From assembly GCF_900129095.1 (NCBI RefSeq), contig NZ_FQVA01000001.1, forward strand, positions 1,116,001 to 1,180,000: a stretch of 64,000 nt of DNA, read 5' to 3'. A model generated the notes under the pieces. That model worked only from the letters and a program-made list of their open reading frames with translations. It ran no database searches and was not told the DNA's origin. The DNA comes from Microbulbifer donghaiensis. GTDB lineage: Bacteria > Pseudomonadota > Gammaproteobacteria > Pseudomonadales > Cellvibrionaceae. Below are positions 54,551 through 64,000 of the stretch, one piece after another (position 1 is the first letter of the stretch; every line of letters begins with the position of its first letter). The position numbers were made by a program, and so were the translations under genes.

Positions 54551-55255
54551 TTAAACGGCGCGGGTCAGCAGCATATTGCGGATGTGGCCGATGGCGCGGG
54601 TCGGGTTCAGACCCTTCGGGCACACATTCACACAGTTCTGGATGCCGTGGCAGCGGAAGACACTGAAGGGGTCATCCAGCTTGGACAGGCGCTCGTCGGC
54701 GGCCAGATCGCGGCTGTCCGCCAGGAAACGGTAGGCCTGCAGCAGGCCGGCAGGGCCGATGAACTTGTCCGGGTTCCACCAGAAAGACGGACAGGCGGTG
54801 GAGCAGCAGGCGCACAAAATGCATTCGTACAGGCCGTCCAGTTTCTCGCGCTGTTCCGGCGACTGCAGGCGCTCGATCGCCGGCGCCGGCGTGTCGTTCT
54901 GCAGGAAGGGTTCAATCTTCTTGTACTGCTCGTAGAACTGCTCCATGTCCACGACCAGATCGCGGATCACCGGCAGGCCCGGCAGCGGGCGCAGCACCAG
55001 CTTGCCCTTGGGCGCCGCTTCTGAAATCGGCGTGGTGCAGGCCAGGCCGTTACGGCCGGAGATGTTCATACCGTCGGAGCCGCATACGCCCTCGCGACAG
55101 GAGCGACGGAACGACAGGGTCGGATCCTCACCCTTCAGCAGTTCCAGCACGTCCAGCACCATCAGGTCCTTGCCCTGGGTGTCCAGGTCGTAGTCCTGCA
55201 TGTAAGGAGCTTTGTCGGTCTCCGGGTTGTAACGGTAAATGCTTACTTTCAACAT
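54551..55255 (-). CDS. sdhB: succinate dehydrogenase iron-sulfur subunit
   Basis: This 234-residue subunit carries the three clusters that pass electrons from flavin to quinone. The 2Fe-2S ligands are in SCREGVCGSDGMNISG and LAC near residues 54-74. The 4Fe-4S ligands are in ECILCACCSTACP near 148, and 3Fe-4S ligands lie in CHGIQNCVNVCPKG near 205. Length and order are standard. Its start lies 19 bases downstream of the sdhA stop in the sdhCDAB operon. Confidence 0.98.
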   Translation of the reverse strand: MLKVSIYRYNPETDKAPYMQDYDLDTQGKDLMVLDVLELLKGEDPTLSFRRSCREGVCGSDGMNISGRNGLACTTPISEAAPKGKLVLRPLPGLPVIRDLVVDMEQFYEQYKKIEPFLQNDTPAPAIERLQSPEQREKLDGLYECILCACCSTACPSFWWNPDKFIGPAGLLQAYRFLADSRDLAADERLSKLDDPFSVFRCHGIQNCVNVCPKGLNPTRAIGHIRNMLLTRAV

Positions 55256-55274
55256 ACTCTATTCCGCTCCCGAA

Positions 55275-57047
55275 TCAGTAAGTCCGAGCTTTCGGCTCGA
55301 AAGCTTCCACGGTGGTGGGCGCAAAGTTAACTGCGCGCTTGCCGACACGCTTCTCCGCCGGGAAGAACATGGAGTGGCACAGCCAGTTCTCATCGTCGCG
55401 CTCCTGGAAGTCTTCGCGGGCGTGGGCGCCGCGGCTCTCGGTGCGCGCTTCGGCGGCAATCGCCGTGGCCTCGGCCACTTCCAGCAGGTTCTGCAGCTCC
55501 AGCGCTTCAACACGGGCAGTGTTGAATGCGCGGCTCTTGTCTTCCAGGCGCACATTGGCAATGCGCTCACGCAGATCGGCCAGCTTCTTCACGCCTTCGG
55601 CCATGTAATCGCCGCGGCGGAATACGCCGAAGTGGTTCTGCATCACGTTCTGCAGCTCTTTGCGCAGGTCGGCGGCTTTCTCACCGTCGTTGGTATTTTC
55701 CAGACGGTTCAGGCGCGCCATGGCGGCCTCGATATCGGAGTCGGAGGCCTCGCGGTGCTCGACACCCTCGCGCAGGGCCTGCTCGATAAACAGACCGGAT
55801 GCGCGACCGAAGACCACCAGGTCCAGCAGGGAGTTGCCGCCCAGGCGGTTGGCGCCGTGTACGGACACACAGGCAACCTCACCACAGGCATAGAAGCCAT
55901 CAATGATCTGGTCGTTGCCGGATGCGTCTTGAGTCAGGGCCTGGCCGTGAACATTGGTGGGGATACCGCCCATCATATAGTGACAGGTAGGCACGACCGG
56001 GATCGGCGCCTTGACCGGATCCACGTGGGCGAAGGTCTTGGCCAGCTCGCAGATGCCGGGCAGGCGGCTGTGCAGCACTTCCTCGCCCAGGTGGTCGAGC
56101 TTCAGGAATACGTGGTCGCCCTCGGGGCCGGCGCCGCGACCGTCGAGGATCTCCAGAACCATGGAGCGCGCCACCACATCGCGGGACGCGAGGTCTTTAG
56201 CGTTGGGCGCGTAACGCTCCATAAAGCGCTCGCCATCCTTGTTGATCAGGTAGCCACCCTCACCGCGACAACCCTCGGTCACCAGCACGCCGGCGCCGGC
56301 GATGCCGGTGGGGTGGAACTGCCACATTTCGATGTCCTGTACCGGCATGCCCGCACGCAGGGCCATACCGACACCGTCACCGGTATTGATGTGCGCATTG
56401 GTGGTGGAGGCGAAGATGCGGCCGGCACCGCCGGTCGCGAATACAGTGGCCTTGGACTTGATGAAGACGACTTCGCCGTCTTCGATGCACATGGCGATCA
56501 CACCCACCACGGCGCCGTCCTGGTTTTTCACCAGGTCAATGGCGAACCACTCATTCAGGAATTCGGTGTTGTGCTTGACGTTGTTCTGGTACAGCGTGTG
56601 CAGCAGCGCGTGGCCGGTACGGTCCGCAGCCGCGCAGGTGCGCGCCGCCTGGCCGCCGCGACCGAAGTCCTTGGACTGGCCGCCAAACGGGCGCTGGTAG
56701 ATACGTCCTTCTTCAGTACGGGAGAAAGGCAGACCCATGTGCTCGAGTTCGAACACGGTTTCGGGGCCCACGGAGCACATATATTCGATAGCGTCCTGGT
56801 CGCCGATATAGTCCGACCCCTTGACGGTGTCGTACATGTGCCAGCGCCAGTCGTCATTCGGGTCGGCACTGGCGATCGCGCAGGTGATACCGCCCTGGGC
56901 AGATACGGTGTGCGAGCGAGTCGGGAACACCTTGGTGATCACGGCCGTCTTGAAGCCGGACTGAGCCATTTGCAGCGCCGCGCGCATACCCGCGCCGCCG
57001 CCGCCGATCACAATCCCGTCAAAGGAAATAGTACGCATGTTCGCCAT
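55275..57047 (-). CDS. sdhA: succinate dehydrogenase flavoprotein subunit
   Basis: This 590-residue subunit oxidises succinate to fumarate. It has FAD-binding [17 protein letters not shown] near residue 11, the covalent-FAD His in [11 protein letters not shown] near residue 47, [20 protein letters not shown] near 243, the substrate-binding [10 protein letters not shown] block near 355, and [20 protein letters not shown] near 393. The C-terminus ends [12 protein letters not shown], as in E. coli. It starts three bases after the sdhD stop. Confidence 0.98.
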   Translation of the reverse strand: MANMRTISFDGIVIGGGGAGMRAALQMAQSGFKTAVITKVFPTRSHTVSAQGGITCAIASADPNDDWRWHMYDTVKGSDYIGDQDAIEYMCSVGPETVFELEHMGLPFSRTEEGRIYQRPFGGQSKDFGRGGQAARTCAAADRTGHALLHTLYQNNVKHNTEFLNEWFAIDLVKNQDGAVVGVIAMCIEDGEVVFIKSKATVFATGGAGRIFASTTNAHINTGDGVGMALRAGMPVQDIEMWQFHPTGIAGAGVLVTEGCRGEGGYLINKDGERFMERYAPNAKDLASRDVVARSMVLEILDGRGAGPEGDHVFLKLDHLGEEVLHSRLPGICELAKTFAHVDPVKAPIPVVPTCHYMMGGIPTNVHGQALTQDASGNDQIIDGFYACGEVACVSVHGANRLGGNSLLDLVVFGRASGLFIEQALREGVEHREASDSDIEAAMARLNRLENTNDGEKAADLRKELQNVMQNHFGVFRRGDYMAEGVKKLADLRERIANVRLEDKSRAFNTARVEALELQNLLEVAEATAIAAEARTESRGAHAREDFQERDDENWLCHSMFFPAEKRVGKRAVNFAPTTVEAFEPKARTY

Positions 57048-57050
57048 CAG

Positions 57051-57419
57051 TTATACACCCCACAGAATTTCAATGCCCCACACCGTGTAAAACACGGCGA
57101 CCGCTGCCAGCAGCGCTTCTACGATCAGGCGTAGAACGGTGGCCTTGGGCCCCATCATGCGATTGGTGATGTAGTCGGTCACAACAGACCAGAGACCGAT
57201 CCAGGCATGAATAATGGTGGAGAGAAGCGCCACCAGGCTGAATACACGCACCCAGCGCTGGGCGAACAGCTCAGACCAGGCCTGGTAGCCGAAGTCATCA
57301 CTGAAAAAGATGAAACCCACAATAAAGAGGGTATAAGCAACCAGTACAACGGCGGTGACACGCTGATACAGCCAGTCGAAAGTACCGCTGCGGCCAAAGC
57401 TTGTTACTGTTCTTACCAT
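57051..57419 (-). CDS. sdhD: succinate dehydrogenase membrane anchor subunit
   Basis: This 122-residue inner-membrane subunit has three helices (about 22-40, 55-77 and 90-112). The heme/quinone-site residues lie in TIIHAWIGLWSVVTDYI near residue 67, with the His ligand and the Asp-Tyr pair. I chose the ATG at 57419, preceded by gggggtgtggtt; a GTG two codons earlier is possible. The start overlaps the sdhC stop by seven bases (ATGGTAA), as common in this operon. Confidence 0.95.
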   Translation of the reverse strand: MVRTVTSFGRSGTFDWLYQRVTAVVLVAYTLFIVGFIFFSDDFGYQAWSELFAQRWVRVFSLVALLSTIIHAWIGLWSVVTDYITNRMMGPKATVLRLIVEALLAAVAVFYTVWGIEILWGV

Positions 57420-57787
57420 AACCACACCCCCGCCAACAGAATAAGGATTACACTCAACACCAGCACCGTAACGGCGCTACGGCGACCACCCTCCAGAGAC
57501 TCACCAATCCCCAGATCCATCAGCAGGTGACGAATACCGGCGAACAGGTGGTAGATAAGGGCCGCCAGGGAAGCCCACAAAATGAGCTTGGCCGGGATGC
57601 TGTTGAAGGCTGCCGCCACATCGGCGAAGCCCTGTTCGGATTCCAGGCTGGTATCCAGCATCCACAGCAGCAGTGCGACTACGGCGAAGAGCACAACGCC
57701 GGAAACACGATGCAAAATGGAAACCAGAGCGGCAGCGGGAAGCTTGATAGTGGAAATGTCTAAATTGACAGGTCTGCTTTTGTTCAC
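57413..57787 (-). CDS. sdhC: succinate dehydrogenase cytochrome b556 subunit
   Basis: This 124-residue inner-membrane subunit starts MNKSRPVNLDISTIKLPAAA. SILHRVSGVVLFAVVALLL near residue 23 contains the conserved quinone-site Ser and Arg, and IYHLFAGIRHLLMDLG near residue 78 contains the heme-ligand His. Three membrane helices are predicted. It is the first gene of sdhCDAB and lies divergent from gltA across a 462-base control region. Confidence 0.97.
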   Translation of the reverse strand: MNKSRPVNLDISTIKLPAAALVSILHRVSGVVLFAVVALLLWMLDTSLESEQGFADVAAAFNSIPAKLILWASLAALIYHLFAGIRHLLMDLGIGESLEGGRRSAVTVLVLSVILILLAGVWLW

Positions 57788-57927
57788 AGGAAAAACACCT
57801 TGTTGCCCTGAACGACGGGGCGCCCGTTAGCTTTTCAAATGGAGGGGCGAACTGCTTGCTGAGCACTTTGCGCACGACTTGCTGAAGACTTGAGCAAACT
57901 GGCCTTACCATGGCGCAAGCCGCGCGG

Positions 57928-57956
57928 ATTATAGGCATTCGAACCCCAAAACACAA
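57928..57956 (-). promoter_or_regulatory. candidate sigma-70 promoter of sdhCDAB
   Basis: On the minus strand a perfect -10 TATAAT (57933-57928) lies 17 bases downstream of a -35-like TTGTGT (57956-57951, 3 of 6). The sdhC ATG is about 140 bases further downstream, leaving a long leader that could carry further control. Confidence 0.5.
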
Positions 57957-58130
57957 CGAACGCCTCGGGCTTCCCGGCAGAATTGCGACTATGGTCTAAG
58001 GTAAAGCCGCGCCAGCGGCGCCGCGGGATTTCCACAGACAATAGCCGGCCCATATAGGCAAAAGCTCTACCAGCCGAGCCACCCACCGGATTTCCTGTTG
58101 TTCAGGGACCGACCGTTCATGCGTTTTGGT

Positions 58131-58159
58131 TTGACAATTTGCGGCGCGCAACTTAAGTT
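58131..58159 (+). promoter_or_regulatory. candidate sigma-70 promoter of gltA
   Basis: A perfect -35 TTGACA (58131-58136) is followed after 17 bases by TAAGTT (58154-58159, 3 of 6 consensus). The gltA ATG lies 90 bases downstream of the -10. The gltA-sdhC gap (57788-58249) contains no gene. Confidence 0.45.
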
Positions 58160-58249
58160 TGGCCCCGCTCAAAAGCCCGCTGCTGCCTCCTCTCCGGTAG
58201 AAATGGCAGGGAACAAAGCCGGCATAAGAACAGATTTTAGGAGTCCGCA

Positions 58250-59539
58250 ATGTCCGATAAGAAAGCGCAACTCACGGTCGATGGGTTAGACGGCGCCATA
58301 GAGATGCCTGTCCTGTCCGGGACCCTCGGCCCCGATGTTGTCGATGTCAGCAGTCTGGCCGGCAAGGGCTTGTTTACCTACGACCCGGGCTTTATGTCCA
58401 CCGCTTCCTGCGAATCCCAGATCACCTTTATCGACGGCGCCAAAGGCCAGCTGCTGCACCGCGGCTACCCGATCGAACAGCTGGCGGAGAAGTCCGACTA
58501 CCTGGAGACCTGCTATCTGCTGATGAATGGCGAATTGCCCAACGCAGAGCAGAAGAAGGAATATGTCGAAAGCATCATGAACCACACCATGGTGCACGAG
58601 TCCCTGGTCAACTTCTTCAAGGGCTTTCGCTACGACGCGCACCCGATGGCAATGATGTGCGGCGTGGTCGGCGCCCTCGCCTCCTTCTACCACGACTCTC
58701 TCGACATCAACGACCCGGAGCACCGCAGAATTTCCGCGGACCGCCTGATCGCGAAGATGCCGACCCTGGCCGCGATGTGCTACAAGCACTCCAAGGGCCA
58801 GCCGTTCATGTACCCGGACAACAACCTGAACTATTCCGAGAACTTCCTGCACATGATGTTCGGCACCCCCTGTGAGCCGAGCAAGATCGATCCAATTGTC
58901 GCCAAGGCCATGGACGTGATCTTCCTGCTGCACGCGGATCACGAGCAGAACGCCTCCACCTCTACTGTCCGCCTGGCGGGCTCCTCCGGCGCCAACCCCT
59001 TCGCCTGCATTTCCTCTGGCATCGCCACCCTGTGGGGACCGGCGCACGGCGGCGCCAACGAAGCCGTACTGAACATGCTGGAAGAAATCGGCGACGAGAG
59101 CCGTATCGACGAGTTCGTCAAACGCGCCAAGGACAAGAACGATCCCTTCCGCCTGATGGGCTTCGGCCACCGCGTCTACAAAAACTTCGACCCGCGCTCC
59201 CGCGTAATGCAGAGCATCTGTGATGAAGTCTTCGAGGCCATGGGTGTAGCCGAAGATCCGCTGCTGAAGATCGCCAAGAAACTGGAAAAGATCGCCCTGG
59301 AAGACGAATACTTCGTCGAGAAGAAGCTCTACCCGAACGTGGACTTCTACTCCGGCATCATCATGAAGGCGATCGGTATTCCCACCGATATGTTCACCGT
59401 GATTTTCGCCACCGGCCGCACCGCCGGCTGGATCGCTCACTGGAACGAGATGATCTCCAACCCCTACAAGATCGGCCGCCCGCGCCAGCTGTACACCGGC
59501 TACACCCAGCGCGACTACGTGGCACTGGACCAGCGCTAA
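58250..59539 (+). CDS. gltA: type II citrate synthase
   Basis: This 429-residue enzyme condenses oxaloacetate and acetyl-CoA. It has the N-terminal NADH-sensitive domain of hexameric gammaproteobacterial enzymes, then [16 protein letters not shown] near residue 226, [15 protein letters not shown] near 263 (catalytic His), [14 protein letters not shown] near 304 (second His) and the Asp of [10 protein letters not shown] near 362. The C-terminus [20 protein letters not shown] is typical. It is divergent from sdhCDAB and has its own strong terminator. The start follows taggagtccgca. Confidence 0.98.
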   Translation: MSDKKAQLTVDGLDGAIEMPVLSGTLGPDVVDVSSLAGKGLFTYDPGFMSTASCESQITFIDGAKGQLLHRGYPIEQLAEKSDYLETCYLLMNGELPNAEQKKEYVESIMNHTMVHESLVNFFKGFRYDAHPMAMMCGVVGALASFYHDSLDINDPEHRRISADRLIAKMPTLAAMCYKHSKGQPFMYPDNNLNYSENFLHMMFGTPCEPSKIDPIVAKAMDVIFLLHADHEQNASTSTVRLAGSSGANPFACISSGIATLWGPAHGGANEAVLNMLEEIGDESRIDEFVKRAKDKNDPFRLMGFGHRVYKNFDPRSRVMQSICDEVFEAMGVAEDPLLKIAKKLEKIALEDEYFVEKKLYPNVDFYSGIIMKAIGIPTDMFTVIFATGRTAGWIAHWNEMISNPYKIGRPRQLYTGYTQRDYVALDQR

Positions 59540-59560
59540 GCGTCATTCCAGAGCAGAAAA

Positions 59561-59585
59561 AACCCGGCGAGAGCCGGGTTTTTTT
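59561..59585 (+). terminator. rho-independent terminator of gltA
   Basis: Arms aacccggc (59561-59568) and gccgggtt (59573-59580) form an 8-bp stem closed by a GAGA loop, followed by a run of seven T. It lies 21 bases past the gltA stop. Confidence 0.92.
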
Positions 59586-59667
59586 ATGGGCGCAACCCCT
59601 TTATATATGAAAATATACATTGTGATACACTTCTTCAGGCTTCGAAACCGAACAGGCTGAACAGACT

Positions 59668-60402
59668 ATGCCGAGCAACTGGATACTGATTGTCGACGAT
59701 GACCGCGAGCTGGCGGAGCTGTTGGCCAGCTTCCTGCAGAAGAACGGTCTCGAGGCGAAGATTGAGACAGATGGCGCCAGGGCAACCGACAGAATCCTCG
59801 AAGAGCAGCCGCGCCTGGTCATTCTCGATGTCATGTTGCCCGGTCAGGATGGCCTCTCTATTTGCCGCCAGGTACTCAGCGGCGGCGCCTATCGCGGCCC
59901 CATTCTGATGCTCTCCGCCCTGGAGGACGATGTCGACGAGGTCGCCGGCCTGGAAGTCGGGGCGGACGACTACCTGACCAAGCCGGTGCGCTCGAGGGTA
60001 CTGCTCGCGCGGATAAGAGCCCTACTCCGGCGCCACGAAGCGCAGACTGAGAGGCCGGGGCCGGCCCAGCCCGCCGGCGATGCCCTGTACAAGTCGGTCA
60101 ACGGGTTGCAAATCGACCGGGTCGCTCGCCGCGTCACCCTGAACGGCGACGAGATCGAGCTGACCACCTTCGAGTTCGAACTCCTGTGGATGCTGGCTCT
60201 CAGGGCCGGGGATGTATTGACCCGGGAGGAGATCTCCGAGCATTTTACCGGCCTCGGCTACGACAGCACCCCACGAACCATCGACCTGCGTATTTCCCAC
60301 CTGCGAAAAAAATTGGGAGACGACCCCAAGCTCCCCAGAATCATTATTACCGTTCGCGGTAAAGGCTACCAACTGGCATCCGAGCAATGCGCCAGCCACT
60401 GA
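59668..60402 (+). CDS. OmpR-family response regulator (RstA-like)
   Basis: This 244-residue regulator has a receiver domain with acidic pocket Asp10/Asp11, phosphorylation site Asp54 in LDVMLPGQDG, Ser83 and Lys105 in DYLTKPV. A winged-helix DNA-binding domain (about 140-238) follows, with TTFEFELLWMLALRAGDVLT, RTIDLRISHLRKKLGDD (recognition helix) and the wing ITVRGKGYQL. It is encoded with the sensor kinase that begins within its last codons (16-base overlap at 60387-60402). The regulon is unknown. Between gltA and this gene lies a short AT-rich promoter-like stretch (59600-59640). Confidence 0.93.
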   Translation: MPSNWILIVDDDRELAELLASFLQKNGLEAKIETDGARATDRILEEQPRLVILDVMLPGQDGLSICRQVLSGGAYRGPILMLSALEDDVDEVAGLEVGADDYLTKPVRSRVLLARIRALLRRHEAQTERPGPAQPAGDALYKSVNGLQIDRVARRVTLNGDEIELTTFEFELLWMLALRAGDVLTREEISEHFTGLGYDSTPRTIDLRISHLRKKLGDDPKLPRIIITVRGKGYQLASEQCASH

Positions 60403-62639
60403 GCATCGCGCGCCGCCCCGCAACGATACTCCGGCTCACAGGCCTGGCGACTCTTCTGATTTGCTTATTCTGCAGCGCATTTGTAGCCGCGCAGCAGGAG
60501 CCGCCTTCACAAGAACTGGCCGCCAGCGGCCAGCAAAAAACCGAACAGCTACTGCAGTCCGCCATTCAATACCGCAATACAAACCCCCAAAAGACATTGC
60601 AGTTCGGTGCACTGGCACTGGAAAACCTGGAGACGCATCCCGATTCCGCCGCCCGAATCCTGGTGCTGAGCAACATGGCCTGGGCGCATATGGCCCTGGG
60701 TCAGTACGAGCGGGGTATTCTGCTGGCGGAACAGGCGGTTTCCATTGCTGAATCCCTGGATGATTCCGATCATTTAATCGTACCCCTCAATATCAGCGGC
60801 CTGCTCTACTGGCGACAGGCGGAATTCGAGCGAGCACTCACCAATTTTTTCCGCGCCCTCAAACTCACCCAAACACTAAAGAAAACCGACGCCGAAGCCG
60901 CCACCCTAAACAACATCGGCCTGATATATATCGAGCAAGGCGACAGCGCCCGGGCATTTGAATATTTCAGCAGGGCACAAAAAATCCACCGGGCCGCCGG
61001 CAATCAGGGAAAACTGACGATAATACTGAACAATATTGCCGGGATATATTCCGCCCAGGGTGACTACAGCCAGGCACTCGAATTACAGCTGGAGGCGCTG
61101 AAAATTCGCGAGGATTTACAGGACAACCCAGGTATCGCAGAACTTCAACTGAATATCGGCATCACCTATGACCATATCGGTGACTACGACAAAGCCCTGG
61201 ATTACTTCCTGGAGGCCAAACACCTGTTCGAGTCTCTCGGTGATAAAAGAGCCATAGCCCAGACTCTCAACGCCATTGGCCTCGCATACCAACACCAATT
61301 AGCCCTCACAAAAGCGCAAACAAACTACGAAAGGGCCTTGCGCTACGCCCGGGAGATTAACGATAAATCCATAGAGTGCGGCGTCCTGCTGTCTCTGGCG
61401 CAACTAAAAATCCTGCAGAACCAACCCGGCGATGCACAGGCTTTTCTCGATCGGGGATTCCGCCTGGCTAAATCACTGGGCCTTGGCGCCCTGCAATCGC
61501 AAGGACACTTGCTGCAAGCCAAAATATACCTTCAGCGAGGCGACTCCGAGGGCGCAACGAAAGAGGCAGAGATAGCGGCGGAAATGGCAGAAGCGTCAAA
61601 CGAGAAAGCCAAATCCAGTCAGGCACAACTCCTGCTCTCACAGATCCACGCTGCCAGCGGAGATTACCAGCAGGCGCTTTCCGCTTTCAGGCACCACAAA
61701 AAGCTCAATGACGAATTGTTCAGCAAGGCGAGTAGCGACAAACTGGCCCAACTGCGGAGCCTGCACGAGGCGGAAACACGCCTCAGGAAAATCGAATTGC
61801 TGGAGCGGGACAACGCCGTCCAGGCGAGTCGTATAGAAAAACAGAAAGTGGAGCGCAACGCCTGGATCTCAGGCCTGGTACTGCTGCTCGCGATTTCATT
61901 ACTGCTGTATGGAAGGTTCAGCCAGAGAAAAGTCAATCTCGCCCTGCAAAAGTCATTGACCACGCAGCGGGAACTCATGCAGGCGATAGCGCACGAGTTT
62001 CGCGCCCCGCTGGCCCGCGTGCAGCTGGCGGCGGACATGTTGCAGGAGCAGGAAACCAGTCCAAACACCTCCCTGTTCGGCAACATCAATAAAGGTCTAA
62101 AGGAGCTCGACGAGTTGCTGCGGGAAATCTCCCTGTGGCTGCGCAGAGGATCCCCGGAAAGCGCCGAGGAAATCACGCAACAGGTAGATCCGTTCAAACT
62201 GCTGCAGGAGCAGGCAGCGCTGCAGCACCAGCTCCATCCCGACAAATGCATCGACGTGACACCCGCAGAGACCGCCGCGCAAAAAGTTCCACTGCCGCGC
62301 AAATACCTGGTCTGGACAATCAACAACCTGCTGTCGAATGCGATGCGCTATTCGCACAACCGGGTTGAAGTCAGCTGCCGGATTCAATCGGACCGCATCG
62401 ATATCTTCGTCGATGACGATGGCCCGGGTATCGCGCCCGCCGACCGGCAGAGGGTGTTTGAACCCTTTGTGCGCCTCGACCCCAGCCGCACCCGCGCAAC
62501 CGGCGGGACCGGCCTCGGCCTGGCTATAGCGCAGCGGCTGGTGGAAAGCTTCAACGGCACCATCGCCATCTCCGACAGCCGCCTCGGCGGCGCGCAATTC
62601 CACCTTAGCTGGCCGATCAGCCAACCGAAAAGCATATAA
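60387..62639 (+). CDS. sensor histidine kinase with periplasmic TPR domain
   Basis: This 750-residue membrane kinase has a signal/anchor helix (TILRLTGLATLLICLFCSAFVAA), then about ten tetratricopeptide repeats over residues 60-440, for example MAWAHMALGQYERGILLAEQ and NNIGLIYIEQGDSARAFEYF. A coiled-coil segment and a membrane helix at about 488-508 follow. The kinase core has His536 in AIAHEFRAPLARVQLAADML, the N-box NNLLSNAMRYS near 646, DDGPGIAPADRQRVFEPF near 674 and GGTGLGLAIAQRLV near 705. TPRs outside the cytoplasm would sense a protein or peptide signal, which is inference. It overlaps the regulator gene by 16 bases, so the two form one unit. Confidence 0.92.
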   Translation: MRQPLSIARRPATILRLTGLATLLICLFCSAFVAAQQEPPSQELAASGQQKTEQLLQSAIQYRNTNPQKTLQFGALALENLETHPDSAARILVLSNMAWAHMALGQYERGILLAEQAVSIAESLDDSDHLIVPLNISGLLYWRQAEFERALTNFFRALKLTQTLKKTDAEAATLNNIGLIYIEQGDSARAFEYFSRAQKIHRAAGNQGKLTIILNNIAGIYSAQGDYSQALELQLEALKIREDLQDNPGIAELQLNIGITYDHIGDYDKALDYFLEAKHLFESLGDKRAIAQTLNAIGLAYQHQLALTKAQTNYERALRYAREINDKSIECGVLLSLAQLKILQNQPGDAQAFLDRGFRLAKSLGLGALQSQGHLLQAKIYLQRGDSEGATKEAEIAAEMAEASNEKAKSSQAQLLLSQIHAASGDYQQALSAFRHHKKLNDELFSKASSDKLAQLRSLHEAETRLRKIELLERDNAVQASRIEKQKVERNAWISGLVLLLAISLLLYGRFSQRKVNLALQKSLTTQRELMQAIAHEFRAPLARVQLAADMLQEQETSPNTSLFGNINKGLKELDELLREISLWLRRGSPESAEEITQQVDPFKLLQEQAALQHQLHPDKCIDVTPAETAAQKVPLPRKYLVWTINNLLSNAMRYSHNRVEVSCRIQSDRIDIFVDDDGPGIAPADRQRVFEPFVRLDPSRTRATGGTGLGLAIAQRLVESFNGTIAISDSRLGGAQFHLSWPISQPKSI

Positions 62640-62916
62640 AATTTTATACACTTCACATCTCCCCTACCCGCCAACCGGCACCCCGACAATTTCCCTAAGA
62701 TACTGAAATATAAACGGTAAACCGTTCTTCCACAGCGTTCCCCGATATTCCGCGGCCGCTTTCCGGGTACTCCGGCCAACACAATACTGTGAAACACTCT
62801 TTACAAATTTGTAATCAAGTGATTAATTTGCACATGTTTGCATAACAAAAAATGCAAATTTGACTGCCGGCCTACACCGGCAATCGACGCAAACTAACTG
62901 TCTAGGGTGAATATCG

Positions 62917-64000
62917 ATGAAAAGACCAATAAAAAAGCCTTTCAAGGCGCTGTCTTCGCTACTGGCGGCATCGCTGGTGACGGCAGCCAGCACAGAACTG
63001 ATCGCAGCAACGACGTCGAAGCCGGGGGATGGTCCTGACTACGACGGCGGATCGGTGCTGGTTAAGTTCGCCGAGAAAAGCACAAAAGAGGATCGCAAGA
63101 AGCTGGCCAGACAATTCGGCGCCTCTTTCAAGGATAAGAATGGCGACGGTGTCGATGACCGCTTCCGTCATATCGCAAAAGGTCGCCTGGCCAGGCTGGA
63201 ACTGCCCGAGGGCCAGAGCCCGCTGGAGGCACTGGAGCAGCTCAAGAACAATCCGCATATCGAATACGCAGAGCTGAACTACAAGTACTACCCCTCTGTG
63301 ATCCCCAGTGATCCGCGCTACGGCGAACTGTGGGGCATGGCCAAGACCAAGGCCGACCTAGCCTGGGATATGCAGATCGGCGACAGGGAGATAGTTGTCG
63401 GTGTGATTGACACCGGCTTTGACTACACGCACCCGGACCTGATCGCCAATATCTGGATCAACCCCAATGAAATTGCCGGCAACAATATCGACGACGACGG
63501 CAATGGCTACATCGACGACGTTCACGGAATCTCGGCCATCAATGACGATGGCAACCCGATGGATACCGGGGATCACGGTACCCATGTGGCCGGAACCATC
63601 GGCGCGAGCGGTAACAATGGCACCGGTGTTGTGGGCGTAAACTGGCAGACCAGGATGGTCGGCTGCAGTTTCCTGGGCACCAACGGTGGCACCCTTGCGG
63701 ATGGCGTTGAGTGTATCAACTACATGGTCGACCTGAAGAGCCGCGGCGAGAATATCCGTGTGCTCAACAACTCCTGGGGCGGCGGCGGTTATTCCCAGAC
63801 TCTGGAGGATGCGATCACCGCGGCGAACAACGCGGACATGCTGTTTGTGGCCGCCGCGGGCAACGATGCCCGTGACAATGATGCCACCCCCTCATACCCC
63901 GCCAGTTACGATGTGCCGAACGTCATGGCTATTGCCTCTACGGACAGCGCCGACAACATGTCCAGCTTTTCCCAGTGGGGCCTGACGTCCGTCGACATGG
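62917..64000 (+). CDS. secreted S8 (subtilisin-like) serine peptidase, cut by window end
   Basis: The first 361 codons of a subtilase are visible. A signal region (KALSSLLAASLVTAASTELIAA) is followed by an inhibitor I9-like propeptide (about 45-125, SVLVKFAEKS to HIEYAELNYKYYP). The catalytic domain has Asp165 in GVIDTGFDYTHPD, His220 in DHGTHVAGTIG and the oxyanion Asn in VAAAGND near 314. The Ser block lies beyond the window. A calcium-like acidic loop (NNIDDDGNGYIDD) follows the Asp motif. Such enzymes are secreted; some carry C-terminal GlyGly-CTERM tails processed by rhombosortase, but that end is not visible here. Start ATG 62917 has agggtgaatatcg upstream. Confidence 0.92.
   Translation, partial: MKRPIKKPFKALSSLLAASLVTAASTELIAATTSKPGDGPDYDGGSVLVKFAEKSTKEDRKKLARQFGASFKDKNGDGVDDRFRHIAKGRLARLELPEGQSPLEALEQLKNNPHIEYAELNYKYYPSVIPSDPRYGELWGMAKTKADLAWDMQIGDREIVVGVIDTGFDYTHPDLIANIWINPNEIAGNNIDDDGNGYIDDVHGISAINDDGNPMDTGDHGTHVAGTIGASGNNGTGVVGVNWQTRMVGCSFLGTNGGTLADGVECINYMVDLKSRGENIRVLNNSWGGGGYSQTLEDAITAANNADMLFVAAAGNDARDNDATPSYPASYDVPNVMAIASTDSADNMSSFSQWGLTSVDM

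Overview
The window is a stretch of high-GC chromosome from a gammaproteobacterium. The TCA-cycle layout is the one seen in Pseudomonas and relatives: gltA is divergent from sdhCDAB-sucAB-lpd-sucCD. A rhombosortase, several secreted or lipoprotein S9 and S8 peptidases and an arsenosugar cluster would fit a marine Cellvibrionales genus such as Microbulbifer. That placement is inferred from gene content; no marker gene was compared. No rRNA, tRNA, CRISPR array, transposase, integrase or phage gene was seen.

Layout. 1-3129: small conserved proteins (DUF2750, DUF4862, a DTW-domain protein). 3130-8646: an O-acyltransferase with SGNH domain, a rhombosortase, and a secreted lipase-like protein paired with a DUF4785-like secreted protein. 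8820-29452: a mosaic of single genes: a Tag-like glycosylase, Tat-exported dienelactone hydrolase, M20 amidohydrolase, two S9 lipoprotein peptidases, a thiopurine methyltransferase, a secreted protein with an altered zinc-protease motif, a metallophosphatase, an alpha/beta hydrolase with Asn at the nucleophile position, MFS, DASS and NhaC transporters, a two-domain lysozyme-inhibitor-like lipoprotein, an orphan SLATT protein and a SpoU methyltransferase. 29504-31569: aldo/keto reductase, TfoX-N and DUF1801 proteins.

31856-34044 is the most unusual region. It is AT-rich, all four genes lie on the minus strand, and the genes are separated by attC-like integron recombination sites. Two sites (33355-33462 and 32718-32834) have matching core sites, imperfect arms with unpaired bases, and nearly identical central sequence. 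The outer core of one site is the exact complement of the outer core of the next, as expected for the two ends of one cassette. I read this as an integron cassette cluster without an integrase in view (a CALIN-type array). Its genes are a DUF5655 protein, a frameshifted gene, a DUF2059 secreted protein and an unknown protein.

34453-40240 holds purL and mltF. 40259-45755 is a minus-strand arsenosugar operon (nucleoside phosphorylase, radical-SAM arsS, TVP38 membrane protein, FAD disulfide oxidoreductase, two small glycosyltransferases) with no arsM in the window. 46446-59539 is the TCA block, with a terminator-like hairpin between sdhB and sucA, a 13-bp perfect inverted repeat between lpd and sucC, and a dispersed-type palindromic repeat between sucB and lpd. 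The window closes with an overlapping response regulator/TPR-histidine kinase pair and the first 361 codons of a secreted subtilase, which the window edge cuts before its catalytic serine.
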